A stretch of DNA of 64,000 nt from Xylocopa sonorina (lineage: Eukaryota > Arthropoda > Insecta > Hymenoptera > Apidae). Positions 25,201 through 39,217 of this stretch are shown piece by piece. A model generated the notes under the pieces. That model had not been told where the DNA came from and made no database searches. It was given only the letters and a program-made list of their open reading frames with translations. The stretch lies in NCBI RefSeq assembly GCF_050948175.1, contig NC_135194.1:3526033-3590032 (forward strand), given 5' to 3'. Positions within the stretch are counted from its first letter, which is position 1. Every line of letters begins with the position of its first letter. A program made the position numbers and the translations under genes.

Positions 25201-28200
25201 AAGAAAATAGCGTTTGCAGATGTCTATGTATCGTAGCAATAGAGCTCTTATGATTCTTAAAACGCGATATCGCATCTCATTTCTATGTTTCATGGTAAGA
25301 TATAATATGATTTGCGAAGTGTTATGTATTCCTCGTCTACACTTCAAATGAAAGTAAATGCGACACTTCCTTGCAAGAAAATAGCGTTTGCAGATGTCTA
25401 TGTATCGTAGCAATAGAGCTCTTATGATTCTTAAAACGCGATATCGCATCTCATTTCTATGTTTCATGGTAAGATATAATATGATTTGCGAAGTGTTACG
25501 TATTCCTCGTCTACACTTCAAATAAATGTGAATGCGACACTTCCTCGCTAGGAAATAGCGTTTGCAGATGTCTACGTATCGTAGCGATAGAGTTCTAATG
25601 CTACTTAAAACGCGATATCGCATCTCATTTCTATGTTTCATGGTAAGATATAATATGATTTGCGAAGTGTTATGTATTCCTCGTCTACACTTCAAATGAA
25701 TATGAATGCGACACTTCCTCGCTAGGAAATAGCGTTTGCAGATGTCTACGTATCGTAGCAATAGAGTTCTTATGATTCTTAAAACGCGACATCGCATCTC
25801 ATTTCTATGGTTCATGGTAAGATATAATATGATTTGCGAAGTGTTATTTATTCCTCGTCTACGATTCAAATGAATGTAAATGCGGCACTTCCTTGCAAGG
25901 AAATAGCGTTTGCAGATATCTAGGTATCGTAGCGATAGAGTTCTGATGCTTCTTAAAACGCGATATCGCAACTCATTTCTATGTTTCATGGTAAGATATA
26001 ATATGATTTGCGAAGTGTTATGTATTCCTCGTCTACACTTCAAATGAAAGTAAATGCGACACTTCCTTGCAAGAAAATAGCGTTTGCAGATGTCTATGTA
26101 TCGTAGCAATAGAGCTCTTATGATTCTTAAAACGCGATATCGCATCTCATTTCTATGTTTCATGGTAAGATATAATATGATTTGCGAAGTGTTACGTATT
26201 CCTCGTCTACACTTCAAATAAATGTGAATGCGACACTTTCTCGCTAGGAAATAGCGTTTGCAGATGTCTACGTATCGTAGCGATGGAGTTCTAATGCTTC
26301 TTAAAACGCGATATCGCATCTCATTTCTATGTTTCATGGTAAGATATAATATGATTTGCGAAGTGTTACGTATTCCTCGTCTACACTTCAAATAAATGTG
26401 AATGCGACACTTTCTCGCTAGGAAATAGCGTTTGCAGATGTCTACGTATCGTAGCATTAGAGATCTTATGATTCTTAAAACGCGATATCGCATCTCATTT
26501 CTATGGTTCATGGTAAGATATAATATGAATTGCGAAGTGTTATGTTATTCCTCGTCTACACTTCAAATGAATGTAAATGCGACACTTCCTTGCTAGGAAA
26601 TAGCGTCTGCAGATGTCTACGTATCGTAGCGATAGAGTTCTGATGCTTCTTAAAACGCTATATCGCAACTCATTTCTATGTTTCATGGTAAGATATAATA
26701 TGATTTGCGAAGTGTTATGTATTCCTCGTCTACACTTCAAATGAATGTAAATGCGACACTTCCTTGCAAGGAAATAGCGTTTGCAGATGTCTACGTATCG
26801 TAGCCATAGAGCTCTTATGATTCTTAAAACGCGATATCGCATCTCATTTCTATGGTTCATGGTAAGATATAATATGAATTACGAAGTGTTATGTTATTCC
26901 TCGTCTACACTTCAAATGAATGTAAATGCGACACTTCCTTGCTAGGAAATAGCGTCTGCAGATGTCTACGTATCGTAGCGATAGAGTTCTGATGCTTCTT
27001 AAAACGCGATATCGCAACTCATTTCTATGTTTCATGGTAAGATATAATATGATTTGCGAAGTGTTATGTATTCCTCGTCTACACTTCAAATGAATGTAAA
27101 TGCGACACTTCCTTGCAAGAAAATAGCGTTTGCAGATGTCTATGTATCGTAGCAATAGAGCTCTTATGATTCTTAAAACGCGATATCGCATCTCATTTCT
27201 ATGTTTCATGGTAAGATATAATATGATTTGCGAAGTGTTACGTATTCCTCGTCTACACTTCAAATGAATGTGAATGCGACACTTCCTCGCTAGGAAATAG
27301 CGTTTGCAGATGTCTACGTATCGTAGCGATAGAGTTCTAATGCTACTTAAAACGCGATATCGCATCTCATTTCTATGTTTCATGGTAAGATATAATATGA
27401 TTTGCGAAGTGTTATGTATTCCTCGTCTACACTTCAAATGAATGTAAATGCGACACTTCCTTGCAAGAAAATAGCGTTTGCAGATGTCTATGTATCGTAG
27501 CAATAGAGCTCTTATGATTCTTAAAACGCGATATCGCATCTCATTTCTATGTTTCATGGTAAGATATAATATGATTTGCGAAGTGTTACGAATTCCTCGT
27601 CTACACTTCAAATGAATGTGAATGCGACACTTCCTCGCTAGGAAATAGCGTTTGCAGATGTCTACGTATCGTAGCGATAGAGTTCTAATGCTTCTTAAAA
27701 CGCGATATCGCATCTCATTTCTATGTTTCATGGTAGGATGTAATATGATTTGCGAAGTGTTACGTATTCCTCGTCTACACTTCAAATGAATGTGAATGCG
27801 ACACTTCCTCGCTAGGAAATAGCGTTTGCAGATGTCTACGTATCGTAGCAATAGAGTTCTTATGATTCTTAAAACGCGACATCGCATCTCATTTCTATGG
27901 TTCATGGTAAGATGTAATATGATTTGCGAAGTGTTATTTATTCCTCGTCTACGATTCAAATGAATGTAAATGCGACACTTCCTTGCTAGGAAATAGCGTC
28001 TGCAGTTGTCTAGGTATCGTAGCAATAGAGTTCAAATGGTTCTTAAAACGAGATATTGCATCTCATATATATGTTTAATGATAAGATATAATATTCATTG
28101 CGAAGTGTTATGCATTCTTCATCTACGACTCAAATGAATGTAAATGCGACACTTCCTTGCAAGGAAATAGCATTTGCAGATGTCTACGTATCGTAGCAAT

Positions 28201-28951
28201 AGAGTTCTTATGATTCTTAAAACGCGATATCGCATCTCATTTCTATGTTTCATGGTAAGATATAATATGATTTGCGAAGTGTTACGTATTCCTCGTCTAC
28301 ACTTCAAATGAATGTGAATCCGACACTTCCTCGCTAGGAAATAGCGTTTGCAGATGTCTACGTATCGTAGCGATAGAGTTCTAATGCTTCTTAAAACGCG
28401 ATATCGCATCTCATTTCTATGTTTCATGGTAAGATATAATATGATTTGCGAAGTGTTACGTATTCCTCGTCTACACTTCAAATGAATATGAATGCGACAC
28501 TTCCTCGCTAGGAAATAGCGTTTGCAGATGTCTACGTATCGTAGCAATAGAGTTCTTATGATTCTTAAAACGCGACATCGCATCTCATTTCTATGGTTCA
28601 TGGTAAGATATAATATGATTTGCGAAGTGTTATTTATTCCTCGTCTACGATTCAAATGAATGTAAATGCGACACTTCCTTGCAAGGAAATAGCGTTTGCA
28701 GATATCTAGGTATCGTAGCAATAGAGTTCTAATGCTTCTTAAAACGCGATATCGCATCTCATTTCTATGTTTCATGGTAAGATATAATATTATTTGCGAA
28801 GTGTTATGTATTCCTCGTCTACACTTCAAATGAATGTAAATGCGACACTTCCTTGCAAGGAAATAGCGTTTGCAGATGTCTACGTATCGTAGCCATAGAG
28901 CTCTTATGATTCTTAAAACGCGATATCGCATCTCATTTCTATGGTTCATGG
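22227..28951 (+). repeat. Satellite array block 4 (174-bp monomers)
   Basis: About 39 monomers between the two solo LTRs. From 22461 on it belongs to the right copy of the large duplication and reproduces block 3 almost base for base. Diagnostic variants confirm this, such as caaatgaatatgaatgcc at 22735 matching 13524 and the unusual atagcatctc at 24051 matching 15711. The six-monomer cassette recurs at a spacing of 1566 bp (nine monomers) between about 23.75 and 26.37 kb, as in the left copy. Confidence 0.94.
22375..26511 (-). other. Longest open frame in satellite (1378 codons), probably not a gene
   Basis: This frame is the duplicate of the 14371-18171 frame, extended at one end because of the five-monomer difference between the copies. 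It is a concatemer of about 24 units of 58 residues with no domain. It was copied together with its flanks, so its survival says little about selection. It would be a typical false positive in automatic gene prediction. Confidence 0.3.
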
Positions 28952-30800
28952 TGTCACGTCCCGAGGTGCGGTTGCGCTCGCAACGGTGGCACAAAGTCGT
29001 AACCGTTCCCGAAAATAACGCGAATTGCGTCCGGACCGGGTTCGTTGGCGTTTCGGACTCGATAAAACGGTAATTAACACTAAACTTACCTTGCGAAGGC
29101 TTGATTCCGCTGTCTGATTTTTCTTTCCAGGTACCTGGAGCGCCTTGGATCCGCAACCGGGATGGCGGCGGCGTACGGCTGGAACGGAGGTACGTCTACG
29201 GGAATAAGCGTCCAGGCGGGTTGACTCCGGCTGGCAGGTATCGGCGTTTGGCCCTGACGATTGGCGACTCGTACGGGTCGTGCGGCGAAGGAAACCTCCT
29301 TCACAGGAACCGGGACTCGAACGCAGGAAATTGAATATTCTGGTGCATCACCCACGTATTCCCGAGCGAGACGACGAATAAACTCTCTCCTCCCCGCGCG
29401 TCGTGTACGCTTTGTCGGAGGTGCAAAGCTCGTCGAGAATACTTGAACTTCGGTTGAGTACGGCACGGCTAAGCGTTGGTTCGCTCTAGCTTACCGGGAT
29501 CGACCTGGGCGCAAGATATTCTGTACACGGTAGAAGTGAGGATGGAGCAACTAAGCGCTGGTTCGCTCTAGTCGTCGAGCCTCAAGACTATCGCAGATGA
29601 GATATAGAAATAGAATAATCGCGAGCGTACCCGTGGAGTAGAATTAAGGAATTGTATTTGAACTCGAATAAAGATACTTTGAATCTGGTAAAAATAAACT
29701 ATATTCTATGATTTCACTATACTAAATACACTTGACTAAGTTCTAAGTTACTGACTAGTGATTACAATGAGAATTAGAAATAGTATAAAGTATCGAATGG
29801 ACTCCGCTATGGGAGTATGGATAGAGACGAATGCATTAGAGCTAATTGCTCGTTGCGAATGAGCCTATTGCTCGGATCGGAAGTGCATCGTTCGGATGCT
29901 GGATTAGAACTCCTCGGTTCGGAGATGAGATACGAACTCTCCAGTTCGGAGATGAGTTAGCAACTCTCCCGTTCGGAGGTGAGATTGGAACTGACTCTCG
30001 GATCTCGCGTCCGCGACCTCCTTGGGTCGCGCGGCGCGCGAGTCGCTGGGCCCTCGCGGTGGGGCGGACGGTCGGAGTAGGGCGGCCGCTCGGCCCTCGT
30101 GGTGGGGCGGCCGGTCGGAGTGGGGCGCGGCCCGCGTTAAGCGTGAGCCGCGAGCGTCGAGTGTGCGCGCGAGTGCACGGAACATAGCCGTGCATGAATA
30201 AAATATATACATTTATTTACTTAAATCTAGGTGTGTGTTGGTGTGTATGTACATATATGAGTAGTGTGCTTATTCTAATCCCACATGTACGAGAAGTACG
30301 TATAGGGCTTCGTGATCGCTGGGGATTCGACCCAGTATGTGTCGGAGAGCTCCTCGCCCTCGTAATACGGGGTGAAGACCTCCCCCTCGTGTGTGGAGAT
30401 CGCGCGTGGGCGCGGCATGCTGCATCCTTCTTCCCTCTCGTACCTTTGTCTCCTTCTGTAAGGACGGCGAGTCGGCGGGTGGCCCGTGTACAGGGGCTCC
30501 GGATACGGATGCTGGGGATGATGAGTTGGACGCCGGAGGGTGGCAGGCGGTACGCCTGACGTTACATGCGACACTTCCTTGCTAGGAAATAGCGTCTGCA
30601 GTTGTCTAGGTATCGTAGCAATAGAGTTCAAATGCTTCTTAAAACGAGATATTGCATCTCATATCTATGTTTAATGATAAGATATAATATTCATTGCGAA
30701 GTGTTATGCATTCTTCATCTACGACTCAAATGAATGTAAATGCGACACTTCCTTGCAAGGAAATAGCGTTTGCAGATGTCTACGTATCGTAGCCATAGAG
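22461..30800 (+). repeat. Large tandem duplication, right copy (about 8.3 kb)
   Basis: Right copy of the 13250-22460 unit, including the solo LTR at 28952-30566. Over the 1615-bp LTR I see one base difference between the copies (22150 g, 30490 a). In the satellite a few scattered changes are visible, for example 25885 g for a, 26285 g for a and 28039 g for c. The near-identity indicates a very recent unequal exchange, or an assembly duplication. The extra five-monomer difference and the scattered substitutions argue mildly for a real event. Confidence 0.85.
28952..30566 (-). mobile_element. Solo LTR, duplicate copy (1615 bp)
   Basis: Same LTR, same orientation, same 81-bp extra segment, three VNTR units and identical satellite flanks as the copy 8340 bp to the left. 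It is therefore not a second insertion but a passenger of the tandem duplication. It differs from its twin at one position that I can see, 30490. Confidence 0.95.
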
Positions 30801-32959
30801 CTCTTATGATTCTTAAAACGCGATATCGCATCTCATTTCTATGTTTCATGGTAAGATATAATATGATTTGCGAAGTGTTATGTATTCCTCGTCTACACTT
30901 CAAATGAATGTAAATGCGACACTTCCTTGCAAGAAAATAGCGTTTGCAGATGTCTATGTATCGTAGCAATAGAGCTCTTATGATTCTTAAAACGCGATAT
31001 CGCATCTCATTTCTATGTTTCATGGTAAGATATAATATGATTTGCGAAGTGTTACGTATTCCTCGTCTACACTTCAAATGAATGTGAATGCGACACTTCC
31101 TCGCTAGGAAATAGCGTTTGCAGATGTCTACGTATCGTAGCGATAGAGTTCTAATGCTACTTAAAACGCGATATCGCATCTCATTTCTATGTTTCATGGT
31201 AAGATATAATATGATTTGCGAAGTGTTATGTATTCCTCGTCTACACTTCAAATGAATGTAAATGCGACACTTCCTTGCAAGAAAATAGCGTTTGCAGATG
31301 TCTATGTATCGTAGCAATAGAGCTCTTATGATTCTTAAAACGCGATATCGCATCTCATTTCTATGTTTCATGGTAAGATATAATATGATTTGCGAAGTGT
31401 TACGTATTCCTCGTCTACACTTCAAATTAATGTGAATGCGACACTTCCTCGCTAGGAAATAGCGTTTGCAGATGTCTACGTATCGTAGCAATAGAGTTCT
31501 TATGATTCTTAAAACGCGACATCGCATCTCATTTCTATGGTTCATGGTAAGATATAATATGATTTGCGAAGTGTTATGTATTCCTCGTCTACACTTCAAA
31601 TGAATGTAAATGCGACACTTCCTTGCTAGGAAATAGCGTCTGCAGATGTCTACGTATCGTAGCGATAGAGTTCTGATGCTTCTTAAAACGCGATATCGCA
31701 ACTCATTTCTATGTTTCATGGTAAGATATAATATGATTTGCGAAGTGTTATGTATTCCTCGTCTACACTTCAAATGAATGTAAATGCGACACTTCCTTGC
31801 AAGAAAATAGCGTTTGCAGATGTCTATGTATCGTAGCAATAGAGCTCTTATGATTCTTAAAACGCGATATAGCATCTCATTTCTATGTTTCATGGTAAGA
31901 TATAATATGATTTGCGAAGTGTTTCGTATTCCTCGTCTACACTTCAAATGAATGTGAATGCGACACTTCCTCGCTAGGAAATAGCGTTTGCAGATGTCTA
32001 CGTATCGTAGCGATAGAGTTCTAATGCTTCTTAAAACGCGATATCGCACCTCATTTCTATGTTTCATGGTAAGATATAATATGATTTGCGAAGTGTTACG
32101 TATTCCTCGTCTACACTTCAAATGAATGTGAATGCGACACTTTCTCGCTAGGAAATAGCGTTTGCAGATGTCTACGTATCGTAGCAATAGAGTTCTTATG
32201 ATTCTTAAAACGCGACATCGCATCTCATTTCTATGGTTCATGGTAAGATATAATATGATTTGCGAAGTGTTATTTATTCCTCGTCTACACTTCAAATGAA
32301 TGTAAATGCGACACTTCCTTGCAAGGAAATAGCGTTTGCAGATATCTAGGTATCGTAGCAATAGAGTTCTAATGCTTCTTAAAGCGCGATATCGCATCTC
32401 ATTTCTATGTTTCATGGTAAGATATAATATGATTTGCGAAGTGTTATGTATTCCTCGTCTACACTTCAAATGAATGTAAATGCGACACTTCCTTGCAAGG
32501 AAATAGCGTTTGCAGATATCTAGGTATCGTAGCAATAGAGTTCTAATGCTTCTTAAAACGCGATATCGCATCTCATTACTATGTTTCATGGTAAGATATA
32601 ATATGATTTGCGAAGTGGTATGTATTCCTCGTCTACACTTCAAATGAATGTAAATGCGACACTTCCTTGCTAGGAAATAGCGTCTGCAGATGTCTACGTA
32701 TCGTAGCGATAGAGTTCTGATGCTTCTTAAAACGCGATATCGCAACTCATTTCTATGTTTCATGGTAAGATATAATATGATTTGCGAAGTGTTATGTATT
32801 CCTCGTCTACACTTCAAATGAATGTAAATGCGACACTTCCTTGCAAGAATATAGCGTTTGCAGATGTCTATGTATCGTAGCAATAGAGCTCTTATGATTC
32901 TTAAAGCGCGATATCGCATCTCATTTCTATGTTTCATGGTAAGATATAATATGTTTTGC

Positions 32960-35900
32960 GAAGTGTTATGCATTCCTCGTCTACGATTCAAATGAATGTA
33001 AATGCGACACTTCCTTGCAAGGAAATAGTGTTTGCAGATGTCTACGTATCGTAGCAATAGAGTTCTAATGCTACTTAAAACGCGATATCGCATCTCATTT
33101 CTATGTCTCATGGTAAGATATAATATGATTTGCGAAGTGTTATGTATTCCTCGTCTACACCTCAAATGAATGTAAATGCGACACTTCCTCGCTAGGAAAT
33201 AGCGTTTGCAGATGTCTACGTATCGTAGCAATAGAGTTCTCATGATTCTTAAAACGCGATATCGCATCTCATTTCTATGGTTCATGGTACGATATAATAT
33301 GATTTGCGAAGTGTTATGTATTCCTCGTCTACACTTCAAATGAATGTAAATGCGACACTTCCTTGCTAGGAAATAGCGTCTGCAGTTGTCTAGGTATCGT
33401 AGCAATAGAGTTCTAATGCTTCTTAAAACGAGATATTGCATCTCATATCTATGTTTAATGATAAGATATAATATTCATTGCGAAGTGTTATGCATTCCTC
33501 GTCTACACTTCAAATGAATGTAAATGCGACACTTCCTTGCAAGGAAATAGCGTTTGCAGATGTCTACGTATCGTAGACATAGAGCTCTTATGATTCTTAA
33601 AACGCGATATCGCATCTCATTTCTATGGTTCATGGTAAGATATAATATGATTTGCGAAGTGTTACGTATTCCTCGTCTACACTTCAAATGAATGTGAATG
33701 CGACACTTCCTCGCTAGGAAATAGCGTTTGCAGATGTCTACGTATCGTAGCAATAGCGTTCTTATGATTCTTAAAACGCGATATCGCATCTCATTTCTAT
33801 GGTTCATGGTAAGATATAAAATGATTTGCGAAGTGTTATGTATTCCTCGTCTACACTTCAAATGAATGTAAATGCGACACTTCCGTGCTAGGAAATAGCG
33901 TCTGCAGATGTCTAGGTATCGTAGCGATAGAGTTCTAATGCTTCTTAAAACGAGATATTGCATCTCATATCTATGTTTCATGACAAGATATAATATTCAT
34001 TGCGAAGTGTTATGCATTCCTCGTCTACAATTCAAATGAATGTAAATGCGACACTTCCTTGCAAGGAAATAGCGTTTGCAGATGCCTAGGTATCGTAGCA
34101 ATAGAGTTCTAATGCTTCCTAAAACGCGATATCGCATCTCATATCTATGTTTCATGGTAAAATATAATATGATTTGCGATGTGTTATTTATTCCCCGTCT
34201 ATACTTCAAATGAATGTAAATGGGACACTTCCTTGCAAGGAAATAGCGTTTGCAGATGTCTACCTACCGTAGCAATAGAGTTCTAATGCTTCTTAAAACG
34301 CGATATCGCATCTCATTTCTATGTTTCATGGTAAGATATAATATGATTTGCGAAGTGTAATGTATTCCTCGTCTACACTTCAAATGAATGTAAATGCGTC
34401 ACTTCCTTGCTAGGAAATAGCGTCTGCAGTTGTCTAGGTATCGTAGCAATAGAGTTCAAATGCTTCTTAAAACGAGATATTGCATCTCATATCTATGTTT
34501 AATGATAAGATATAATATTCATTGCGAAGTGTTATGCATTCCTCGTCTACGATTCAAATGAATGTAAATGCGACACTTCCTTGCAAGGAAATAGCGTTTG
34601 CAGATGTCTACGTATCGTAGCAATAGAGTTCAAATGCTTCTTAAAGCGACATATTGCATCTCATATCTATGTTTCATGATAAGATATAATATTCATTGCG
34701 AAGTGTTATGCATTCCTCGTCTACGATTCAAATGAATGTAAATGCGACACTTCCTTGCAAGGAAATAGTGTTTGCAGATGTCTACGAATCGTAGCAATAG
34801 AGTTCTAATGCTACTTAAAACGCGATATCGCATCTCATTTCTATGTCTCATGGTAAGATATAATATGATTTGCGAAGTGTTATGTATTCCTCGTCTACAC
34901 CTCAAATGAATGTAAATGCGACACTTCCTCGCTAGGAAATAGCGTTTGCAGATGTCTACGTATCGTAGCCATAGAGTTCTCATGATTCTTAAAACGCGAT
35001 ATCGCATCTCATTTCTATGGTTCATGGTACGATATAATATGATTTGCGAAGTGTTATGTATTCCTCGTCTACACTTCAAATGAATGTAAATGCGACACTT
35101 CCTTGCTGGGAAATAGCGTCTGCAGTTGTCTAGGTATCGTAGCAATAGAGTTCTAATGCTTCTTAAAACGAGATATTGCATCTCATATCTATGTTTAATG
35201 ATAAGATATAATATTCATTGCGAAGTGTTATGCATTCCACGTCTACACTTCAAATGAATGTAAATGCGACACTTCCTTGCAAGGAAATAGCGTTTGCAGA
35301 TGTCTACGTATCGTAGACATAGAGCTCTTATGATTCTTAAAACGCGATATCGCATCTCATTTCTATGGTTCATGGTAAGATATAATATGATTTGCGAAGT
35401 GTTACGTATTCCTCGTCTACACTTCAAATGAATGTGAATGCGACACTTCCTCGCTAGGAAATAGCGTTTGCAGATGTCTACGTATCGTAGCAATAGCGTT
35501 CTTATGATTCTTAAAACGCGATATCGCATCTCATTTCTATGGTTCATGGTAAGATATAAAATGATTTGCGAAGTGTTATGTATTCCTCGTCTACACTTCA
35601 AATGAATGTAAATGCGACACTTCCGTGCTAGGAAAAAGCGTCTGCAGATGTCTAGGTATCGTAGCGATAGAGTTCTAATGCTTCTTAAAACGAGATAATG
35701 CATCTCATATCTATGTTTCATGACAAGATATAATATTCATTGCGAAGTGTTATGCATTCCTCGTCTACAATTCAAATGAATGTAAATGCGACACTTCCTT
35801 GCAAGGAAATAGCGTTTGCAGATGCCTAGGTATCGTAGCAATAGAGTTCTAATGCTTCTTAAAACGCGATATCGCATCTCATATCTATGTTTCATGGTAA

Positions 35901-38090
35901 AATATAATATGATTTGCGATGTGTTATTTATTCCCCGTTTATACTTCAAATGAATGTAAATGCGACACTTCCTTGCAAGGAAATAGCGTTTGCAGATGTC
36001 TATCTACCGTAGCAATAGAGTTCTAATGCTTCTTAAAACGCGATATCGCATCTCATTTCTATGTTTCATGGTAAGATATAATATGATTTGCGAAGTGTTA
36101 TGTATTCCTCGTCTACACCTCAAATGAATGTAAATGCGACACTTCCTTGCTAGGAAATAGCGTCTGCAGTTGTCTAGGTATCGTAGCAATAGAGTTCAAA
36201 TGCTACTTAAAGCGACATATTGCATCTCATATCTATGTTTAATGATAAGATATAATATTCATTGCGAAGTGTTATGCATTCCTCGTCTACGATTCAAATG
36301 AATGTAAATGCGACACTTCCTTGCAAGGAAATAGCGTTTGCAGATGTCTACGTATCGTAGCAATAGAGTTCAAATGCTTCTTAAAGCGACATATTGCATC
36401 TCATATCTATGTTTCATGATAAGATATAATATTCATTGCGAAGTGTTATGCATTCCTCGTCTACGATTCAAATGAATGTAAATGCGACACTTCCTTGCAA
36501 GGAAATAGTGTTTGCAGATGTCTACGTATCGTAGCAATAGAGTTCTAATGCTACTTAAAACGCGATATCGCATCTCATTTCTATGTCTCATGGTAAGATA
36601 TAATATGATTAGCGAAGTGTTATGTATTCCTCGTCTACACCTCAAATGAATGTAAATGCGACACTTCCTCGCTAGGAAATAGCGTTTGCAGATGTCTACG
36701 TATCGTAGCCATAGAGTTCTCATGATTCTTAAAACGCGATATCGCATCTCATTTCTATGGTTCATGGTACGATATAATATGATTTGCGAAGTGTTATGTA
36801 TTCCTCGTCTACACTTCAAATGAATGTAAATGCGACACTTCCTTGCTAGGAAATAGCGTCTGCAGTTGTCTAGGTATCGTAGCAATAGAGTTCTAATGCT
36901 TCTTAAAACGAGATATTGCATCTCATATCTATGTTTAATGATAAGATATAATATTCATTGCGAAGTGTTATGCATTCCTCGTCTACACTTCAAATGAATG
37001 TAAATGCGACACTTCCTTGCAAGGAAATAGCGTTTGCAGATGTCTACGTATCGTAGACATAGAGCTCTTATGATTCTTAAAACGCGATATCGCATCTCAT
37101 TTCTATGGTTCATGGTAAGATATAATATGATTTGCGAAGTGTTACGTATTCCTCGTCTACACTTCAAATGAATGTGAATGCAACACTTCCTCGCTAGGAA
37201 ATAGCGTTTGGAGATGTCTACGTATCGTAGCAATAGCGTTCTTATGATTCTTAAAACGCGATATCGCATCTCATTTCTATGGTTCATGGTAAGATATAAA
37301 ATGATTTGCGAAGTGTTATGCATTCCTCGTCTACGATTCAAATGAATGTAAATGCGACACTTCCTTGCAAGGAAATAGCGTTTGCAGATGTCTACGTATC
37401 GTAGCAATAGAGTTCAAATGCTTCTTAAAGCGACATATTGCATCTCATACCTATGTTTCATGATAAGATATAATATTCATTGCGAAGTGTTATGCATTCC
37501 TCGTCTACGATTCAAACGAATGTAAATGCGACACTTCCTTGCAAGGAAATAGTGTTTGCAGATGCCTAGGTATCGTAGCAATAGAGTTCTAATGCTTCTT
37601 AAAACGCGATATCGCATCTCATATCTATGTTTCATGGTAAAATATAATATGATTTGCGATGTGTTATTTATTCCCCGTCTATACTTCAAATGAATGTAAA
37701 TGCGACACTTCCTTGCAAGGAAATAGCGTTTGCAGATGTCTACCTACCGTAGCAATAGAGTTCTAATGCTTCTTAAAACGCGATATCGCATCTCATTTCT
37801 ATGTTTCATGGTAAGATATAATATGATTTGCGAAGTGTTATGTATTCCTCGTCTACACCTCAAATGAATGTAAATGCGACACCTCCTTGCTACGAAATAG
37901 CGTCTGCAGTTGTCTAGGTATCGTAGCAATAGAGTTCAAATGCTTCTTAAAACGAGATATTGCATCTCATATCTATGTTTAATGATGAGATATAATATTC
38001 ATTGCGAAGTGTTATGCATTCCTCGTCTACGATTCAAATGAATGTAAATGCGACACTTCCTTGCAAGGAAATAGCGTTTGCAGATGTCTA
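32960..38090 (+). repeat. Ten-monomer higher-order repeat (1740-bp period)
   Basis: About three consecutive copies of a ten-monomer unit: about 32.96-34.70, 34.70-36.44 and 36.44-38.09 kb. Matching features at 1740-bp spacing include the variants catctcatatctatgtttcatggtaaa with gcgatgtgttatttattcccc (34.16, 35.90, 37.64 kb) and tctatgtctcatgg (33.10, 34.84, 36.58 kb). Copy three differs from the others in one monomer near 37.31-37.45 kb, which looks like local conversion from a neighbouring monomer type. Confidence 0.85.
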
Positions 38091-39217
38091 CCTATCGTAG
38101 CAATAGAGTTCTAATGCTTCTTAAAACGCGATATCGCATCTCATTTCTATGTTTCATGGTAAGATATAATATGATTTGCGAAGTGTTATGTATTCCTCGT
38201 CTACACCTCAAATGAATGTAAATGCGACACTTCCTCGCTAGGAAATAGCGTTTGCAGATGTCTACGTATCGTAGCAATAGAGTTCTCATGATTCTTAAAA
38301 CGCGATATCGCATCTCATTTCTATGGTTCATGGTACGATATAATATGATTTGCGAAGTGTTATGTTATTCCTCGTCTACACTTCAAATGAATGTAAATGC
38401 GACACTTCCTTGCTAGGATATAGCGTCTGCAGATGTCTACGTATCGTAGCAATAGAGTTCTAATGCTACTTAAAACGCGATATCGCATCTCATTTCTATG
38501 TTTCATGGTAAGATATAATATGATTTGCGAAGTGTTATGTATTCCTCGTCTACACTTCAAATGAATGTAAATGCGACACTTCCTTGCTAGGAAATAGCGT
38601 CTGCAGTTGTCTAGGTATCGTAGCAATAGAGTTCAAATGCTTCTTAAAACGAGATATTGCATCTCATATCTATGTTTAATGATAAGATATAATATTCATT
38701 GCGAAGTGTTATGCATTCTTCATCTACGACTCAAATGAATGTAAATGCGACACTTCCTTGCAAGGAAATAGCATTTGCAGATGTCTACGTATCGTAGCAA
38801 TAGAGTTCTTATGATTCTTAAAACGCGATATCGCATCTCATTTCTATGATTCATGGTAAGATATAATATGATTTGCGAAGTGTTACGTATTCCTCGTCTA
38901 CACTTCAAATGAATGTGAATGCGACACTTCCTCGCTAGGAAATAGCGTTTGCAGATGTCTACGTATCGTAGCGATAGAGTTCTAATGCTTCTTAAAACGC
39001 GATATCGCATCTCATTTCTATGTTTCATGGTAAGATACAATATGATTTGCGAAGTGTCATGTATTCCTCGTCTACACTTCAAATGAATGTAAATGCGACA
39101 CTTCCTTGCTAGGAAATAGCGTCTGCAGTTGTCTAGGTATCGTAGCAATAGAGTTCTAATGCTTCTTAAAACGAGATATTGCATCTCATATCTATGTTTA
39201 ATGATAAGATATAATAT

